Assembly (NCBI RefSeq): GCF_049676595.1
Contig: NZ_CP187259.1
Location: forward strand, 1,426,001 to 1,490,000
Length of the DNA: 64,000 nt
DNA from: Methanocella_A sp049676595
GTDB lineage: Archaea; Halobacteriota; Methanocellia; Methanocellales; Methanocellaceae
Direction of reading: 5' to 3'
Part shown: positions 9,057 through 17,690 of the stretch, in pieces
Position numbering within the stretch: position 1 is the first letter of the stretch
Layout: every line of letters starts with the position of its first letter
The notes under the pieces: model-generated
Told to the model about the DNA's origin: nothing
Seen by the model: only the letters and a program-made list of their open reading frames with translations
Databases searched by the model: none
Made by a program: the position numbers and the translations under genes

Positions 9057-9831
9057 GGGGATCATAACTGGAGCGCCGAAAGTAGAAACTACGGCGGCCC
9101 CGGTACCAACTAAATCGGAGGAAGTAAAAGTGGCTAAGCCAAAGATTGCATACGTTCACTTAAGCGGCTGCACAGGCTGTCTCGTATCGCTTGCGGACAC
9201 CTACGAAAAGCTGCTTGACATTCTGGGCGCAGTGGACATGGTCTACAACCTGACCCTCGCGGACCAGAGAGACTTGCCCGAAGGCAAGATCGATATCTCG
9301 ATCGTTGAAGGCTCTGTCTGCCTTCAGGACGAGCACAGCGTACACCTGATCAAGGAAGCACGGGAGAAGTCGGGCCTCGTAGTGGCGCTCGGCGGCTGCG
9401 CAGCAACTGGCTGCGTCTGCAACTTCTGCCGTGGCGGCCAGGCAAACCAGCCCCAGCACGAGTCCTTCGTGCCCATCAACAAGCTGGTCAAGGTCGACGC
9501 GTACATCCCCGGCTGCCCGCCCGCACCGGAAGTTATCTACAACTTCTGCATTGCGGCCGTCACCGGCGACATGGACTACCTCAAGCCCTTCATGGCTGGC
9601 GAGGTTGGCGGCTACCACTGTGGCTGCGACCTGAACACCAAGGTTATCCAGAACTCCCTGTGCATGGGCTGCGGCACCTGCGCATCCTCCTGCCCCACCA
9701 GGGCCATCGACATGGAGTTTGGCAGGCCGAGCTTTAACAACATCCGCTGTGTGAAGTGCGGCGCTTGCGCGGCAGCATGCCCGAGGATGTTCCTGCCTGT
9801 TGAACAGATACAGAAGAAGCTTATGGTGTGA
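9034..9831 (+). CDS. frhG: coenzyme F420-reducing hydrogenase, gamma (small) subunit
   Basis: 265 residues; the iron-sulfur subunit that carries electrons from FrhA to FrhB. The N-terminal proximal-cluster motif SGCTGC (Cys46, Cys49) is followed by GGCAATGCVC and PGCPPAP, and the C-terminus holds two [4Fe-4S] motifs (CMGCGTCASSCP and CVKCGACAAACP). The ATG at 9034 lies inside frhD. An in-frame GTG at 9130 is preceded by a much better ribosome site (GGAGGAAG, 9117-9124) and would give a 233-residue protein beginning just before the conserved domain, so the true start is open. Confidence 0.95.
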   Translation: MGIFDKVKGIITGAPKVETTAAPVPTKSEEVKVAKPKIAYVHLSGCTGCLVSLADTYEKLLDILGAVDMVYNLTLADQRDLPEGKIDISIVEGSVCLQDEHSVHLIKEAREKSGLVVALGGCAATGCVCNFCRGGQANQPQHESFVPINKLVKVDAYIPGCPPAPEVIYNFCIAAVTGDMDYLKPFMAGEVGGYHCGCDLNTKVIQNSLCMGCGTCASSCPTRAIDMEFGRPSFNNIRCVKCGACAAACPRMFLPVEQIQKKLMV

Positions 9832-9841
9832 GGTGTCTGAC

Positions 9842-10702
9842 ATGGCATTCGGAAAATACAAGGAAGTAATGGCCCTCAAGGCTAAGGACAACGCAATCAC
9901 CGGTGTCGCACAGGACGGCGGTGTAGTAACTGCACTTCTGTGCTACGCACTCGACCAGGGTATCATCGACGGCGCCATCGTCGCCGGCAAGAGTGACACC
10001 CCCTGGCTGCCCAAGCCGGTCGTCGCCACCACCAAGGCAGAGATCATGGCTGGCGCAGGTACCAAGTACACGATCAGCCCGAACATGGCTGCAATCAAGA
10101 CTGCAGTCCGTGAGTACGGTCTGGACAAGGTTGCCCTCGTAGGCACCCCCTGCCAGATCTACGCTGCCCGCAAGATGCAGCTGTACCCGTTCGGCGCAAG
10201 GCACGTCGGCGACAAGATCGCCCTGACCATCGGTATCTTCTGCACGGAGAACTTCTCCTACGCAGGCCTGAAGACCGTCATCGAGGACCACTGCAAGGTA
10301 CCCATCGACTCCGTCAAGAAGATGGAGATCGGCAAGGGCAAGTTCTCGGTCAAGGCCGCCAAGGACGTGGCAATCCCCATCAAGGAGACCCACAAGTACG
10401 AGCAGGACGGCGACCACGTCTGCACCGACCTCACCGCTGAGTTCGCAGACATCGCCACCGGCAGCATCGGCACCCCGGACGGCTGGAGCACCACCTTCAC
10501 GAGGACCACCAAGGGCAGCGACCTGATGAAGAAGGCAATCGCAGCCGGCGTATTCGAGACCAAGCAGATGTCCGAGTTCGCAGCCCCCATGGGCCTGGCA
10601 ATGCTCGAGAAGCTGGAAACCGGCAAGAAGGACAAGGCCAAGAAGCACGCCGCCGAAAGGCAGGCACTCGGCCTCTACGTCACCCCGGGCATCCTGTACT
10701 AA
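9842..10702 (+). CDS. frhB: coenzyme F420-reducing hydrogenase, beta subunit
   Basis: 286 residues; the FAD- and [4Fe-4S]-binding subunit where F420 is reduced. Family features are QDGGVVTALLCYAL near the N-terminus, AGAGTKYTISPN, VGTPCQIYAARKMQ and GIFCTENF. The ATG at 9842 with GAGGTG upstream was chosen; an in-frame GTG/ATG reading from 9800 would start inside frhG. It is the last gene of the operon and is followed by a hairpin terminator. Confidence 0.96.
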   Translation: MAFGKYKEVMALKAKDNAITGVAQDGGVVTALLCYALDQGIIDGAIVAGKSDTPWLPKPVVATTKAEIMAGAGTKYTISPNMAAIKTAVREYGLDKVALVGTPCQIYAARKMQLYPFGARHVGDKIALTIGIFCTENFSYAGLKTVIEDHCKVPIDSVKKMEIGKGKFSVKAAKDVAIPIKETHKYEQDGDHVCTDLTAEFADIATGSIGTPDGWSTTFTRTTKGSDLMKKAIAAGVFETKQMSEFAAPMGLAMLEKLETGKKDKAKKHAAERQALGLYVTPGILY

Positions 10703-10723
10703 GAGAGCTAAGAACATGTATGT

Positions 10724-10754
10724 GCGGGCCAATGGCCCGTGCTTTTCTTATTTT
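10724..10754 (+). terminator. hairpin and T-tract after frhB
   Basis: A stem GCGGGCC/GGCCCGT around the loop AAT (about 10724-10740) is followed by a T-rich run (10743-10754). It lies 20-50 bases after the frhB stop, as expected for the end of the frh transcript. Confidence 0.6.
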
Positions 10755-10916
10755 ATAACTAACAAACCTTTAATTATACACCTAAGCACGATTCCGGAAG
10801 AACAAAGACAGGCGTCTTCTTTCAAGTCGTTTAAAAAGCCAAACTTAATATTACTCCGGTAATTGATCAAATCAATAGTAGTGGATATCTAAGTCATCCC
10901 TGAAATCTTTCGGGAA

Positions 10917-11070
10917 GTCAGGTACCATTTACACGAAGTACACAAGGTACGCGAAGTACCCGAAGTTTTACGATAAGATCATCTCACAGAATTCCGTTTT
11001 TATCGAACTTCGTGTACTTCGTGTACTTCATGTACTTCGTGTAAATGGTACGGGCGGTCGTACAACATGT
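10917..11070. repeat. family C inverted repeat, copy 1
   Basis: Two near-complementary arms of about 46 bp (10922-10968 and 11005-11051) flank a 36-bp centre. Each arm is built from 9-bp units of the ACGAAGTAC type and ends in GTACCATTTACACG or its complement. The same arrangement, including the flanking GTCAGGTACC and GGTACGGGC, recurs at 48191-48332. It lies in the 479-base gap between frhB and the carbonic anhydrase gene; the rest of that gap shows nothing else recognisable apart from the promoter noted next. Confidence 0.85.
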
Positions 11071-11120
11071 TTCGAGAGTTGTGGTGTTACAACGATGTTA
11101 TCATTTCGCTGAGTAGCGTC

Positions 11121-11128
11121 TATATAAT
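11121..11128 (+). promoter_or_regulatory. TATA box before the carbonic anhydrase gene
   Basis: TATATAAT is a good archaeal TATA box 54 bases before the ATG at 11182. A weaker CTATAAAC follows at about 11145. GGAG at 11174-11177 is the likely ribosome site. Confidence 0.5.
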
Positions 11129-11181
11129 CACCTTCCCATCAAGGCTATAAACTAGCAGCCACTATTCGTGATGGAGACTCT

Positions 11182-11931
11182 ATGCGGTTCAAGAGCGGCG
11201 TAATCACCCTTATCGACAAGCTCGAGTACAACGACGAATATGCGAAGGTAGTCACCAGGTCCGGGGGATATGATGACCACCAGGAATCTCAGACTCCTGA
11301 TATTACGCTGGTGACCTGCTCGGACTCGAGGGTACTGGAAAAATGCCTGGATGACGAGATCGGGAAGATTTTCTCGATCAAGAACATCGGCAACCGGGTG
11401 ATGCCGAACCTGGGCAGCATCGAGTATGGCACAGGGTTCCTGAAGACACCGTTGCTGATCATCCTCGGGCATACCGGCTGCGGCGCCATCCACGCCTCGA
11501 TGAGCGATATCAGTAGCGAACACCTCCATGTGACTAAATCTCTGGAGTCTATCCGCCCGACGGCGGCTCACATTCAGAAGCTCATCATCAAGAAGGGCGG
11601 GATAAACGGCTACATGAAAGAACACCTGCCGAACCCGAACTCGCATATCACCGAGCATGACTACCTGGAAACTTTAGTTACCGAAGCCAATGTGGATAAG
11701 CAGATCGATATCCTGCTCGACGACGAGCCTATCCGGAAACTGGTCTACGATGGCAAGCTCATGATTCTCGGCGCCATCTACGATTTCAAAGATATCTACT
11801 CGCCCCGGAGGGGATCGATCTTCATCATCAACGTCAACGGGGAAACTGACGTGAACAAGCTCAAGGTTGTCGACTTTCTGTCTGACGAGAAGCTCATTAC
11901 GGACCGGATGAAGCGGCTGCTGCAGTACTAA
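11182..11931 (+). CDS. beta-class carbonic anhydrase
   Basis: 249 residues. Zinc-binding signatures are TCSDSRV near residue 46 (Cys and the Asp-Arg dyad) and GHTGCGA near residue 95 (His and Cys). The family interconverts CO2 and bicarbonate, in a methanogen probably to supply CO2 or bicarbonate for C1 reduction and carboxylation. An insertion after the second motif (about residues 105-165) makes it slightly longer than minimal beta-class enzymes. It is monocistronic, with its own TATA box. Confidence 0.92.
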   Translation: MRFKSGVITLIDKLEYNDEYAKVVTRSGGYDDHQESQTPDITLVTCSDSRVLEKCLDDEIGKIFSIKNIGNRVMPNLGSIEYGTGFLKTPLLIILGHTGCGAIHASMSDISSEHLHVTKSLESIRPTAAHIQKLIIKKGGINGYMKEHLPNPNSHITEHDYLETLVTEANVDKQIDILLDDEPIRKLVYDGKLMILGAIYDFKDIYSPRRGSIFIINVNGETDVNKLKVVDFLSDEKLITDRMKRLLQY

Positions 11932-11973
11932 AAATAATTGCTGAACTTTACAGGCTATCAGCCTGTACTTCCT

Positions 11974-14595
11974 TTACTTTTTGCCGTAGATCTTCTTGAC
12001 CGCTTTTCTCGCTTCATCCCTGACGTTCTTATCCTTGTGCCTGAATAAAAGTTGTAATGGGTCCAGTGCCCTTACGTCGCCCAGCTTCGCCAGCGACCAG
12101 ACCGCGTTCATGATGACCTTTGTATCTGAGTCATCCAGCGCCCTAATTAGCGGCTCGACTGCTTTCGGGTTGCCCGTAGTGCCCAGGTCCATGGCTGCCT
12201 TCCATCGCATGGAGCCATTGGGGCTTTTAAGCCTGGCGAGCATTCCGGGCAGAGGATCGGCGCCATCCTCAGAATCCACCTTCTGAAGAGGTTTGCTTAT
12301 CGTCTTCGGGGGCTGCGGCTTCTTCTCCGCTTTAGGCTTAGTGATGGTGCTGCTGCCTCCGTCCGTGACGGCAATGTGATCAGCTGTCTTGAAGACCGGC
12401 ACAGCCTCTCCAGAGGCTGACTCGATCGGGCCGACGTTCTTGAAGAATTCAACCATCGCAGGCTTGACGTCGCCTGGTTTGAGCTCGACGAACTCCCTGC
12501 TCTCTTCTTCCGGGAACTTGTAGAAGTAGCCCATTTTACTGAACTTATCCGAGTACTGCTTTGTGTACCGGCTGTCTACCAGTATAGTGACACCGTAGTC
12601 CGTGGGGGACCTGATCACTCTGCCGCAGGCCTGGCGGATTTTCTTGACCGCCGGCTGGGATACTACGTACTCCATGCCTTTACCGGGGTACAGACCTTCG
12701 TAGGCGTTGATGATCGCCTGCGAGCGGTCATCCCGGTAGTTTTGCAAGCCCACGCCGACCACGACTACGGTGCGGCAGCGGTCGTACTTGTAGTCCACGC
12801 CTTCCGTGAGGGTGCCCCACAGGTAGGCCATCAGGACCGCTTTATTGCCCGAGTCGCCGTACCCGAAGAACTGGTTTTTGAGCTTCTCGGGAGAGGTGCC
12901 TTTTTCCGGTACCAGGACCGGGACGTCGGTCTTGATCAGCTGTGAATACTTCCGCGCCTCTTCCGCCGTCTGGAAGAAGAAGAGCACATTACCTGTGGAC
13001 GCCTCAATGATCTCCTGGAATAGCTGCACCAGCGTCTTCTCGAGGTTTATGTCGCCCCTGTTGGCGAACATGAGGGGGCCGGAATTCACTACTATGGTTT
13101 TCCGGCGCTCAGGTGGGAACGGGCTGCCGAAGGCGATCTCGGTGGTCTCCCGCTTGATCCGCAGCACTTCCTTCAGCGTATCAAAAGGCTGCAGCGTGGC
13201 AGACATGAGCACCACTCCGGCAGGGCCGTCCAGCAGCGGCTCTGACAGCTCTCCGGCAATGCAGTTGCACAGCTCAAGAGCGCCATATAGTCGAGCATCA
13301 GCTGTTTTCCGGACGGTGATGACCGGGTAGTGGGCATCGCTGGAGGATAGCTTTACATAGCTATCGAGGAAGTTTGCCACGTCGAGGAGCTTCGATCCGT
13401 CAAATGAGGGGGTCCTACCGCTCTTGAAATCTTCCTCCGCCTGAGCGAAGATGGCCAGGCCCATCATCTGGACCCTGAGCAGGGCCTCATCGAGCGAGAT
13501 GCCGATTGCGGACAGCCTTTCTCTAAAGGCTATACAGAAGAAATCGTCCGTGCCGGCCGGGTCTCTTATCCTGATGTCGACTCCTCTCGAGGTCATCCGC
13601 TCAGCCTGGCCGAACTTGAGCTTCTCGCTGTACGTCTGCCGGATGGTTTCCTTGAGCGTCGTCAGCAGCAGCCTCGCCTCTTCCTTGCCTTTCCTCAGCT
13701 CGGCCTCGTTATAGGTCTCCTTGTCTGCTTTGAGCCGCGTGACCTCTTTCTCGGCGAGATCAATTGTAATCTCGTCCACCGGGGCTAATGCACTGGCTCT
13801 GGCCTGTTCTTCGAGATTGTGGGCCTCGTCGAAAATGATGATGACATCCGACAGCTTGCAGCCGAGGACTGTCAGAAACCGCTCTCTGAACTCGGGCTTG
13901 ATCAGGTGATGGTAGTTACAGATGACCAGATCGGCTTCCCGGAGGTAGTCTTTCAGCAGCTCGTAGCCACACTTGCCCTCTTTCTCCGACTGGTCGATCA
14001 CGTCTTCGGGGGACCTGACACTGTCGTAGAGCCACTGCTTGAACCTGTCGTTAGGCTCTTTTAGCGTCTTGTATAAATAATCGCAGGACGATGCTCGCAG
14101 TCTCCTGACTGCATCCTCGCTCATCGTCATGCTGCGCGTTAAATCATGACGTTCATCCGGCCTCATGCTGCGCCATTCATCTGTTTTCATAAGCTGCCGC
14201 ATTTTGGCTGCGTCTTTTTCTGCGTCTAGCAGAGCGTCAGTCGCGAGCATGGCCGACCTGCAGGCGTGCACATTCTTCCCTGCCGGGCACATCTTTTCCT
14301 TGCCGATGAACGTGACAGCCTTGATGCCGGCTTTCGCCCGGATTTCCCGGGCTTCCCCGATAAACTGGGCCATCTGCTGATGTACCGGCGTAGCGATGAT
14401 GACTTTCTTGCCAGTCTCCTTACCTACGGCAAGCGCAGGCGCCAGCGCCGAAAGGGTCTTCCCGGTACCGCACGCTCCTTCAAAGAGCACTAGCTTACCC
14501 TCCCCTAAGGCCTTGTGAATCGTCTCCATCGCCTTCTCCTGGTTCTGGTAACAGGACGGCTTTGGAAAGTACCGGTGGTAGGGCTGATCACTCAT
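11974..14595 (-). CDS. XPD/DinG-type iron-sulfur DNA helicase with C-terminal HEAT repeats
   Basis: 873 residues, longer than usual archaeal XPD (about 550-650). Walker A is EGACGTGKTLSAL near residue 40, and the DEAH box is IIFDEAHNLEEQA. Between them are four cysteines (MCPAG, HACRS, SSCDY, GKCGY) spaced as in the [4Fe-4S] domain of XPD-family 5'-3' helicases. Helicase motifs V-VI follow (GTLTEGVDYKYD; QACGRVIRSPTDYG). After a Lys/Pro-rich linker at about 745-775 comes a stretch with two to three HEAT/PBS-lyase repeats (LGTTGNPKAVEPLIRALDDS, LAKLGDVRALDPL). The helicase role in repair is family knowledge; the HEAT tail suggests a protein-binding function. Confidence 0.9.
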   Translation of the reverse strand: MSDQPYHRYFPKPSCYQNQEKAMETIHKALGEGKLVLFEGACGTGKTLSALAPALAVGKETGKKVIIATPVHQQMAQFIGEAREIRAKAGIKAVTFIGKEKMCPAGKNVHACRSAMLATDALLDAEKDAAKMRQLMKTDEWRSMRPDERHDLTRSMTMSEDAVRRLRASSCDYLYKTLKEPNDRFKQWLYDSVRSPEDVIDQSEKEGKCGYELLKDYLREADLVICNYHHLIKPEFRERFLTVLGCKLSDVIIIFDEAHNLEEQARASALAPVDEITIDLAEKEVTRLKADKETYNEAELRKGKEEARLLLTTLKETIRQTYSEKLKFGQAERMTSRGVDIRIRDPAGTDDFFCIAFRERLSAIGISLDEALLRVQMMGLAIFAQAEEDFKSGRTPSFDGSKLLDVANFLDSYVKLSSSDAHYPVITVRKTADARLYGALELCNCIAGELSEPLLDGPAGVVLMSATLQPFDTLKEVLRIKRETTEIAFGSPFPPERRKTIVVNSGPLMFANRGDINLEKTLVQLFQEIIEASTGNVLFFFQTAEEARKYSQLIKTDVPVLVPEKGTSPEKLKNQFFGYGDSGNKAVLMAYLWGTLTEGVDYKYDRCRTVVVVGVGLQNYRDDRSQAIINAYEGLYPGKGMEYVVSQPAVKKIRQACGRVIRSPTDYGVTILVDSRYTKQYSDKFSKMGYFYKFPEEESREFVELKPGDVKPAMVEFFKNVGPIESASGEAVPVFKTADHIAVTDGGSSTITKPKAEKKPQPPKTISKPLQKVDSEDGADPLPGMLARLKSPNGSMRWKAAMDLGTTGNPKAVEPLIRALDDSDTKVIMNAVWSLAKLGDVRALDPLQLLFRHKDKNVRDEARKAVKKIYGKK

Positions 14596-14762
14596 GCTAA
14601 AAATCTAACTGCTATACAGTACCCGAGTTATATTACCGTTCTGGTTCGCCCCGGCGAAAGTAATACATCGGCTACTGGCTACGGCAATCGCGGTTCTCCG
14701 CCTGCCCTGGCACGGGAAACTCATAACTACACGCGAGGTATATCTCCTCATGGAGTATCTCT

Positions 14763-15584
14763 ATGTTCCTGCGCATCGGCGAGATTGACGTGTACTACGA
14801 AGTGATCGGCGATGGGAAGCCGGTGGTGATGATTCACGGCTACGGCCTGGATCACCATGTGATGAGCGGGTGTATGGAACCCGTATTCGCCGATCGTCCC
14901 GGCTATAAGCGCATATACTTCGACCTACCCGGGATGGGCCAGACCAGAGCCAGCCGGTCCATCAGCAATTCTGATAAAATGCTGGAGCTGATCGTCCGCT
15001 TCATCGGGCAGGTCATCCCTGACGGCACGTTCCTCGTGGCCGGGGAATCGTACGGTGGGTATCTTGCCCGGGCATTGATCCGCCTGATGCCCGAACGCAT
15101 CGGCGGGGCTGTGCTGATCTGCCCGCTGATCGTCCCGGATCGCCCGAAGCGCAGGCTGCCGCCACATATGGCACTAGTCCGGGACGAGGCGTTCTTGAGC
15201 ACGCTTAGTTCTCACGAGCGGGAGAACTTCGAGACCATGGCTACCGTGCTCGATGAAACTACCTGGGAGGGGTTTAAGCGGGATATCATGCCGGGCGTCG
15301 GCCTGGAAGATATCAGCTTTACAGAATGGTTCCAGAAGTATGGCTATCCGCTGTCCTGTGACGTTGACGATATTCCGCCCTTTTCGAAGCCTTTCCTGCT
15401 CTTTGCCGGCCGCCAGGATGTCTCCGTCGGATACAAGGACCAGCTGGAGATAATAGAAAACTATCCCCGCGGGACTTTCGTCGTTATGGACCGCGCCAGC
15501 CACAGCCTCCAGATTGAGCAGGCTGAAGTTTTCAACGTCCTTGTCAAAGAGTGGCTGGACCGGGTGGAAGAAAGCGCCCGTTAA
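14763..15584 (+). CDS. alpha/beta-hydrolase fold protein
   Basis: 273 residues. The oxyanion/HG motif MIHGYG is near residue 23, the nucleophile elbow GESYGG has the serine near residue 97, an acid is likely in AGRQDVS, and the catalytic His lies in ASHSLQIEQ near the C-terminus. The triad looks complete, so an esterase, lipase or C-C hydrolase activity is expected, but the substrate cannot be told. The ATG at 14763 is preceded by GGAG. Confidence 0.85.
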   Translation: MFLRIGEIDVYYEVIGDGKPVVMIHGYGLDHHVMSGCMEPVFADRPGYKRIYFDLPGMGQTRASRSISNSDKMLELIVRFIGQVIPDGTFLVAGESYGGYLARALIRLMPERIGGAVLICPLIVPDRPKRRLPPHMALVRDEAFLSTLSSHERENFETMATVLDETTWEGFKRDIMPGVGLEDISFTEWFQKYGYPLSCDVDDIPPFSKPFLLFAGRQDVSVGYKDQLEIIENYPRGTFVVMDRASHSLQIEQAEVFNVLVKEWLDRVEESAR

Positions 15585-15663
15585 GATGTGGATAGCCCAA
15601 AAATTTAAACCTTTATCCCATTATATCATTACTCGGTTCCGTCTGCCGAACCGGTAATTTACT

Positions 15664-16605
15664 ATGTTTCATTTCATCGATAAAAAGTCAGTTTTAGCCG
15701 TATTTGGAATCTTTACGGTTCTGTTCATAATCATAGCCGGGTGTGTCACTCCGACGCCACAGCCGCTGTCGACCGGTACTCCTACTACCACACCTATTGT
15801 AGTTACTCCCGGGGCTACAGTAGCTCCTGTTTCCGGCAGTACTCTGGCCGTGCACTTCATCGACGTGGGTCAGGGAGATTCGATGCTCGTCCAGTCTGGC
15901 GGAAAAAACATGCTGATCGATGCTGGGACACTTGATTCTGGCAGCACTGTCGTAGCCTACCTGAAAGCGCAGGGTGTGAGTACCATAGACGTCCTGGTCT
16001 CGACTCACCCGCACAGTGACCACATAGGCGGCATGGCGGCAGTGCTGAAAGCTTTCCCTGTACAGGTAATCTACGATGGCGGCGTGCCCCACACGACCCA
16101 GACCTACGAGCAGTACCTGACGCTGATCGACCAGAAGGATATCAAGTACGTGGTTCCGGAGCCCGGTGACCTGATCGACTTCGCACCGGGCGTCGCCGTG
16201 CAGGTGCTCGCAGCCGGCGGCCATTACGAAGACCTGAACGACAAGGCTATTGTACTGAAAGTGACCCACGGCGATAACTCATTCCTCTTCATGGGCGACG
16301 CAGGCTTCGACGTCGAGAGCGATCTACTTAAGTCTGGCTACGAACTGCAAAGTGACGTGCTAAAAGTCGGTCACCACGCCAGCAAATACTCCTCCGGCAC
16401 TTCCTTCCTGAAAGCCGTCCAGCCGAAGATCAGCGTGATCGAGGTCGGGGCTGACAATCCTTACGGGCACCCGACCAGAGAGGCGATGAATCGTCTTGAG
16501 GCTGTGGGGGCGACGATCTACCGCACGGACTACGATGGCGACGTCGTCGTGACCTCTGACGGCAAAGGGGTTACTGTGGCAGCGGAGCGGAGGGCGCCGG
16601 CATAG
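15664..16605 (+). CDS. secreted lipoprotein with ComEC-type metallo-beta-lactamase domain
   Basis: 313 residues. The N-terminal hydrophobic segment (10-27) ends in IIAGC, a lipobox, followed by a Thr/Pro-rich linker (30-58) usual for exported archaeal proteins. The rest is a metallo-beta-lactamase fold of the ComEC/Rec2 soluble-domain type: VHFIDVGQGDSMLVQ, then the metal motif STHPHSDHIGG, MGDAG and KVGHHASKYS. In ComEC this domain is thought to be a nuclease. Here it stands alone outside the membrane. The next gene encodes DUF3006, a frequent neighbour of such domains. Confidence 0.88.
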   Translation: MFHFIDKKSVLAVFGIFTVLFIIIAGCVTPTPQPLSTGTPTTTPIVVTPGATVAPVSGSTLAVHFIDVGQGDSMLVQSGGKNMLIDAGTLDSGSTVVAYLKAQGVSTIDVLVSTHPHSDHIGGMAAVLKAFPVQVIYDGGVPHTTQTYEQYLTLIDQKDIKYVVPEPGDLIDFAPGVAVQVLAAGGHYEDLNDKAIVLKVTHGDNSFLFMGDAGFDVESDLLKSGYELQSDVLKVGHHASKYSSGTSFLKAVQPKISVIEVGADNPYGHPTREAMNRLEAVGATIYRTDYDGDVVVTSDGKGVTVAAERRAPA

Positions 16606-16647
16606 CTTAAATAAAGATGACAGGTAATCACTCATGGGCTTGATATC

Positions 16648-16869
16648 ATGAAAGCGACAATCGACAGGTTCGAGGAAGACCTTGCCGTGCTGATCGTCAG
16701 GGGCGAGATTCCGACTGTACTGCACATCCCGGAATGGCTGCTACCCGAGGATTGTAAAGAGGGCGACATTCTTGATATTTGCATAAGCAGGGATGTCGAG
16801 GGCACGGAAGCGGCTAAGAAACGGGTCTCTGATCTTATCGAGAAGCTGAAAAAGAAATCGAAGGACTGA
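16648..16869 (+). CDS. DUF3006 small protein
   Basis: 73 residues beginning MKATIDRFEEDLAVLIV, the usual DUF3006 opening, followed by LHIPEWLLPEDCKEGDILDI and a charged helical tail. It is probably cytoplasmic and of unknown function. It is 42 bases downstream of the metallo-beta-lactamase-fold gene, a pairing seen widely in bacteria and archaea (family knowledge), so the two are probably cotranscribed. Confidence 0.8.
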   Translation: MKATIDRFEEDLAVLIVRGEIPTVLHIPEWLLPEDCKEGDILDICISRDVEGTEAAKKRVSDLIEKLKKKSKD

Positions 16870-16872
16870 AAA

Positions 16873-17235
16873 TCAGTCCAGCATCTCGCCGGGGGTGTGG
16901 ACTTCGGTCAGCATGTCGGCCTTGAAGTCCTCTAAAACGTCCTCCAGAGTGCCTACGGCGCCTTTGTAGACCCGGATGCCCTCGCCCAGGAGGACTGTCA
17001 GCATGTGGGGGCCGATGAAGCCTGCGAGCACCATCTTGACATCCTCGTCGGCCAGGAACTGCGCGTTAGTCTTCGGCTCAGGCTTTCGGTCGGGATCGTT
17101 GTGGATAAACCTGAGATCGCCGACTTCACCGTGGTCGTACTCGAAGACGGCGAAGTCCTCGGCCATGCCGAAGTGATCGCTGAGCTCGGATAGCATGCCG
17201 TTTGCCGATTCTACCGGAATAGCTACCTTAACCAT
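16873..17235 (-). CDS. NifX/NifB-like (dinitrogenase iron-molybdenum cofactor) family protein A
   Basis: 120 residues: MVKVAIPVES, SDHFGMAEDFAVFEY, then an alpha/beta ribonuclease-H-like fold ending GVRVYKGAVGTLEDVL-type sequence. Small members of this family bind metal clusters or cofactor precursors, and many in methanogens have no link with nitrogenase. It overlaps the next upstream gene, a diverged relative, by eight bases. No nif genes are nearby, so a role in cluster handling is only a guess. Confidence 0.8.
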   Translation of the reverse strand: MVKVAIPVESANGMLSELSDHFGMAEDFAVFEYDHGEVGDLRFIHNDPDRKPEPKTNAQFLADEDVKMVLAGFIGPHMLTVLLGEGIRVYKGAVGTLEDVLEDFKADMLTEVHTPGEMLD

Positions 17236-17605
17236 GGCAGTGTCCCTCGCACGGGTTCAGATCCGACCTGTCCTCCAGCCGGCCATCGATGTACGAGCGT
17301 ACTGCGTCCCACACCGTGCCCGCTGCCCCGACGTGAACCTGCATACCGGTGCCAGCGATCATCTGGCGCTCCCGCTCGGTCAGCGCTTTTGCCACTACTG
17401 CACCTACTCCCCTGCCGAGAAGCATAAATACAATTTTCCCGGTATCCTCTCCCGCCGGTACGGCGATAGACTCGAAGTCCTTGTTTATCCTGTCGCCGTC
17501 CACGCTGACGATGGAGAAAAACCTGGACTCGGAAAACGTGTCGCTGATGCCGGCGTCGACGCCAGCACCGTTAATGGCCGGTACTGCTAACCTCATACTC
17601 TTCAT
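17228..17605 (-). CDS. NifX-like family protein B
   Basis: 125 residues. MRLAVPAINGAG, SDTFSESRFFSIVSVDG and GAAGTVWDAVRSYIDGRL align with the order of motifs in the neighbouring protein, so the two are probable paralogs. The C-terminus ends in CEGHCHG, a short Cys/His tail that could bind metal. Start either at 17605 or at the second Met (17596). The pair forms one small leftward operon. Confidence 0.75.
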   Translation of the reverse strand: MKSMRLAVPAINGAGVDAGISDTFSESRFFSIVSVDGDRINKDFESIAVPAGEDTGKIVFMLLGRGVGAVVAKALTERERQMIAGTGMQVHVGAAGTVWDAVRSYIDGRLEDRSDLNPCEGHCHG

Positions 17606-17690
17606 AGTATCCTGTTGATCAGATAAATCTCTGATGGGTGTAAAGAAAAGAAAAGCTATATGCAGTCTACACTCCTATGAAATAAAGGAT

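Noticed and set aside
16873..17605. Evidence for nitrogen fixation from the two NifX-like proteins
   Set aside because: No nifHDK, nifB or nifEN in the window, and small NifX-like proteins are common in methanogens without being part of nitrogenase.
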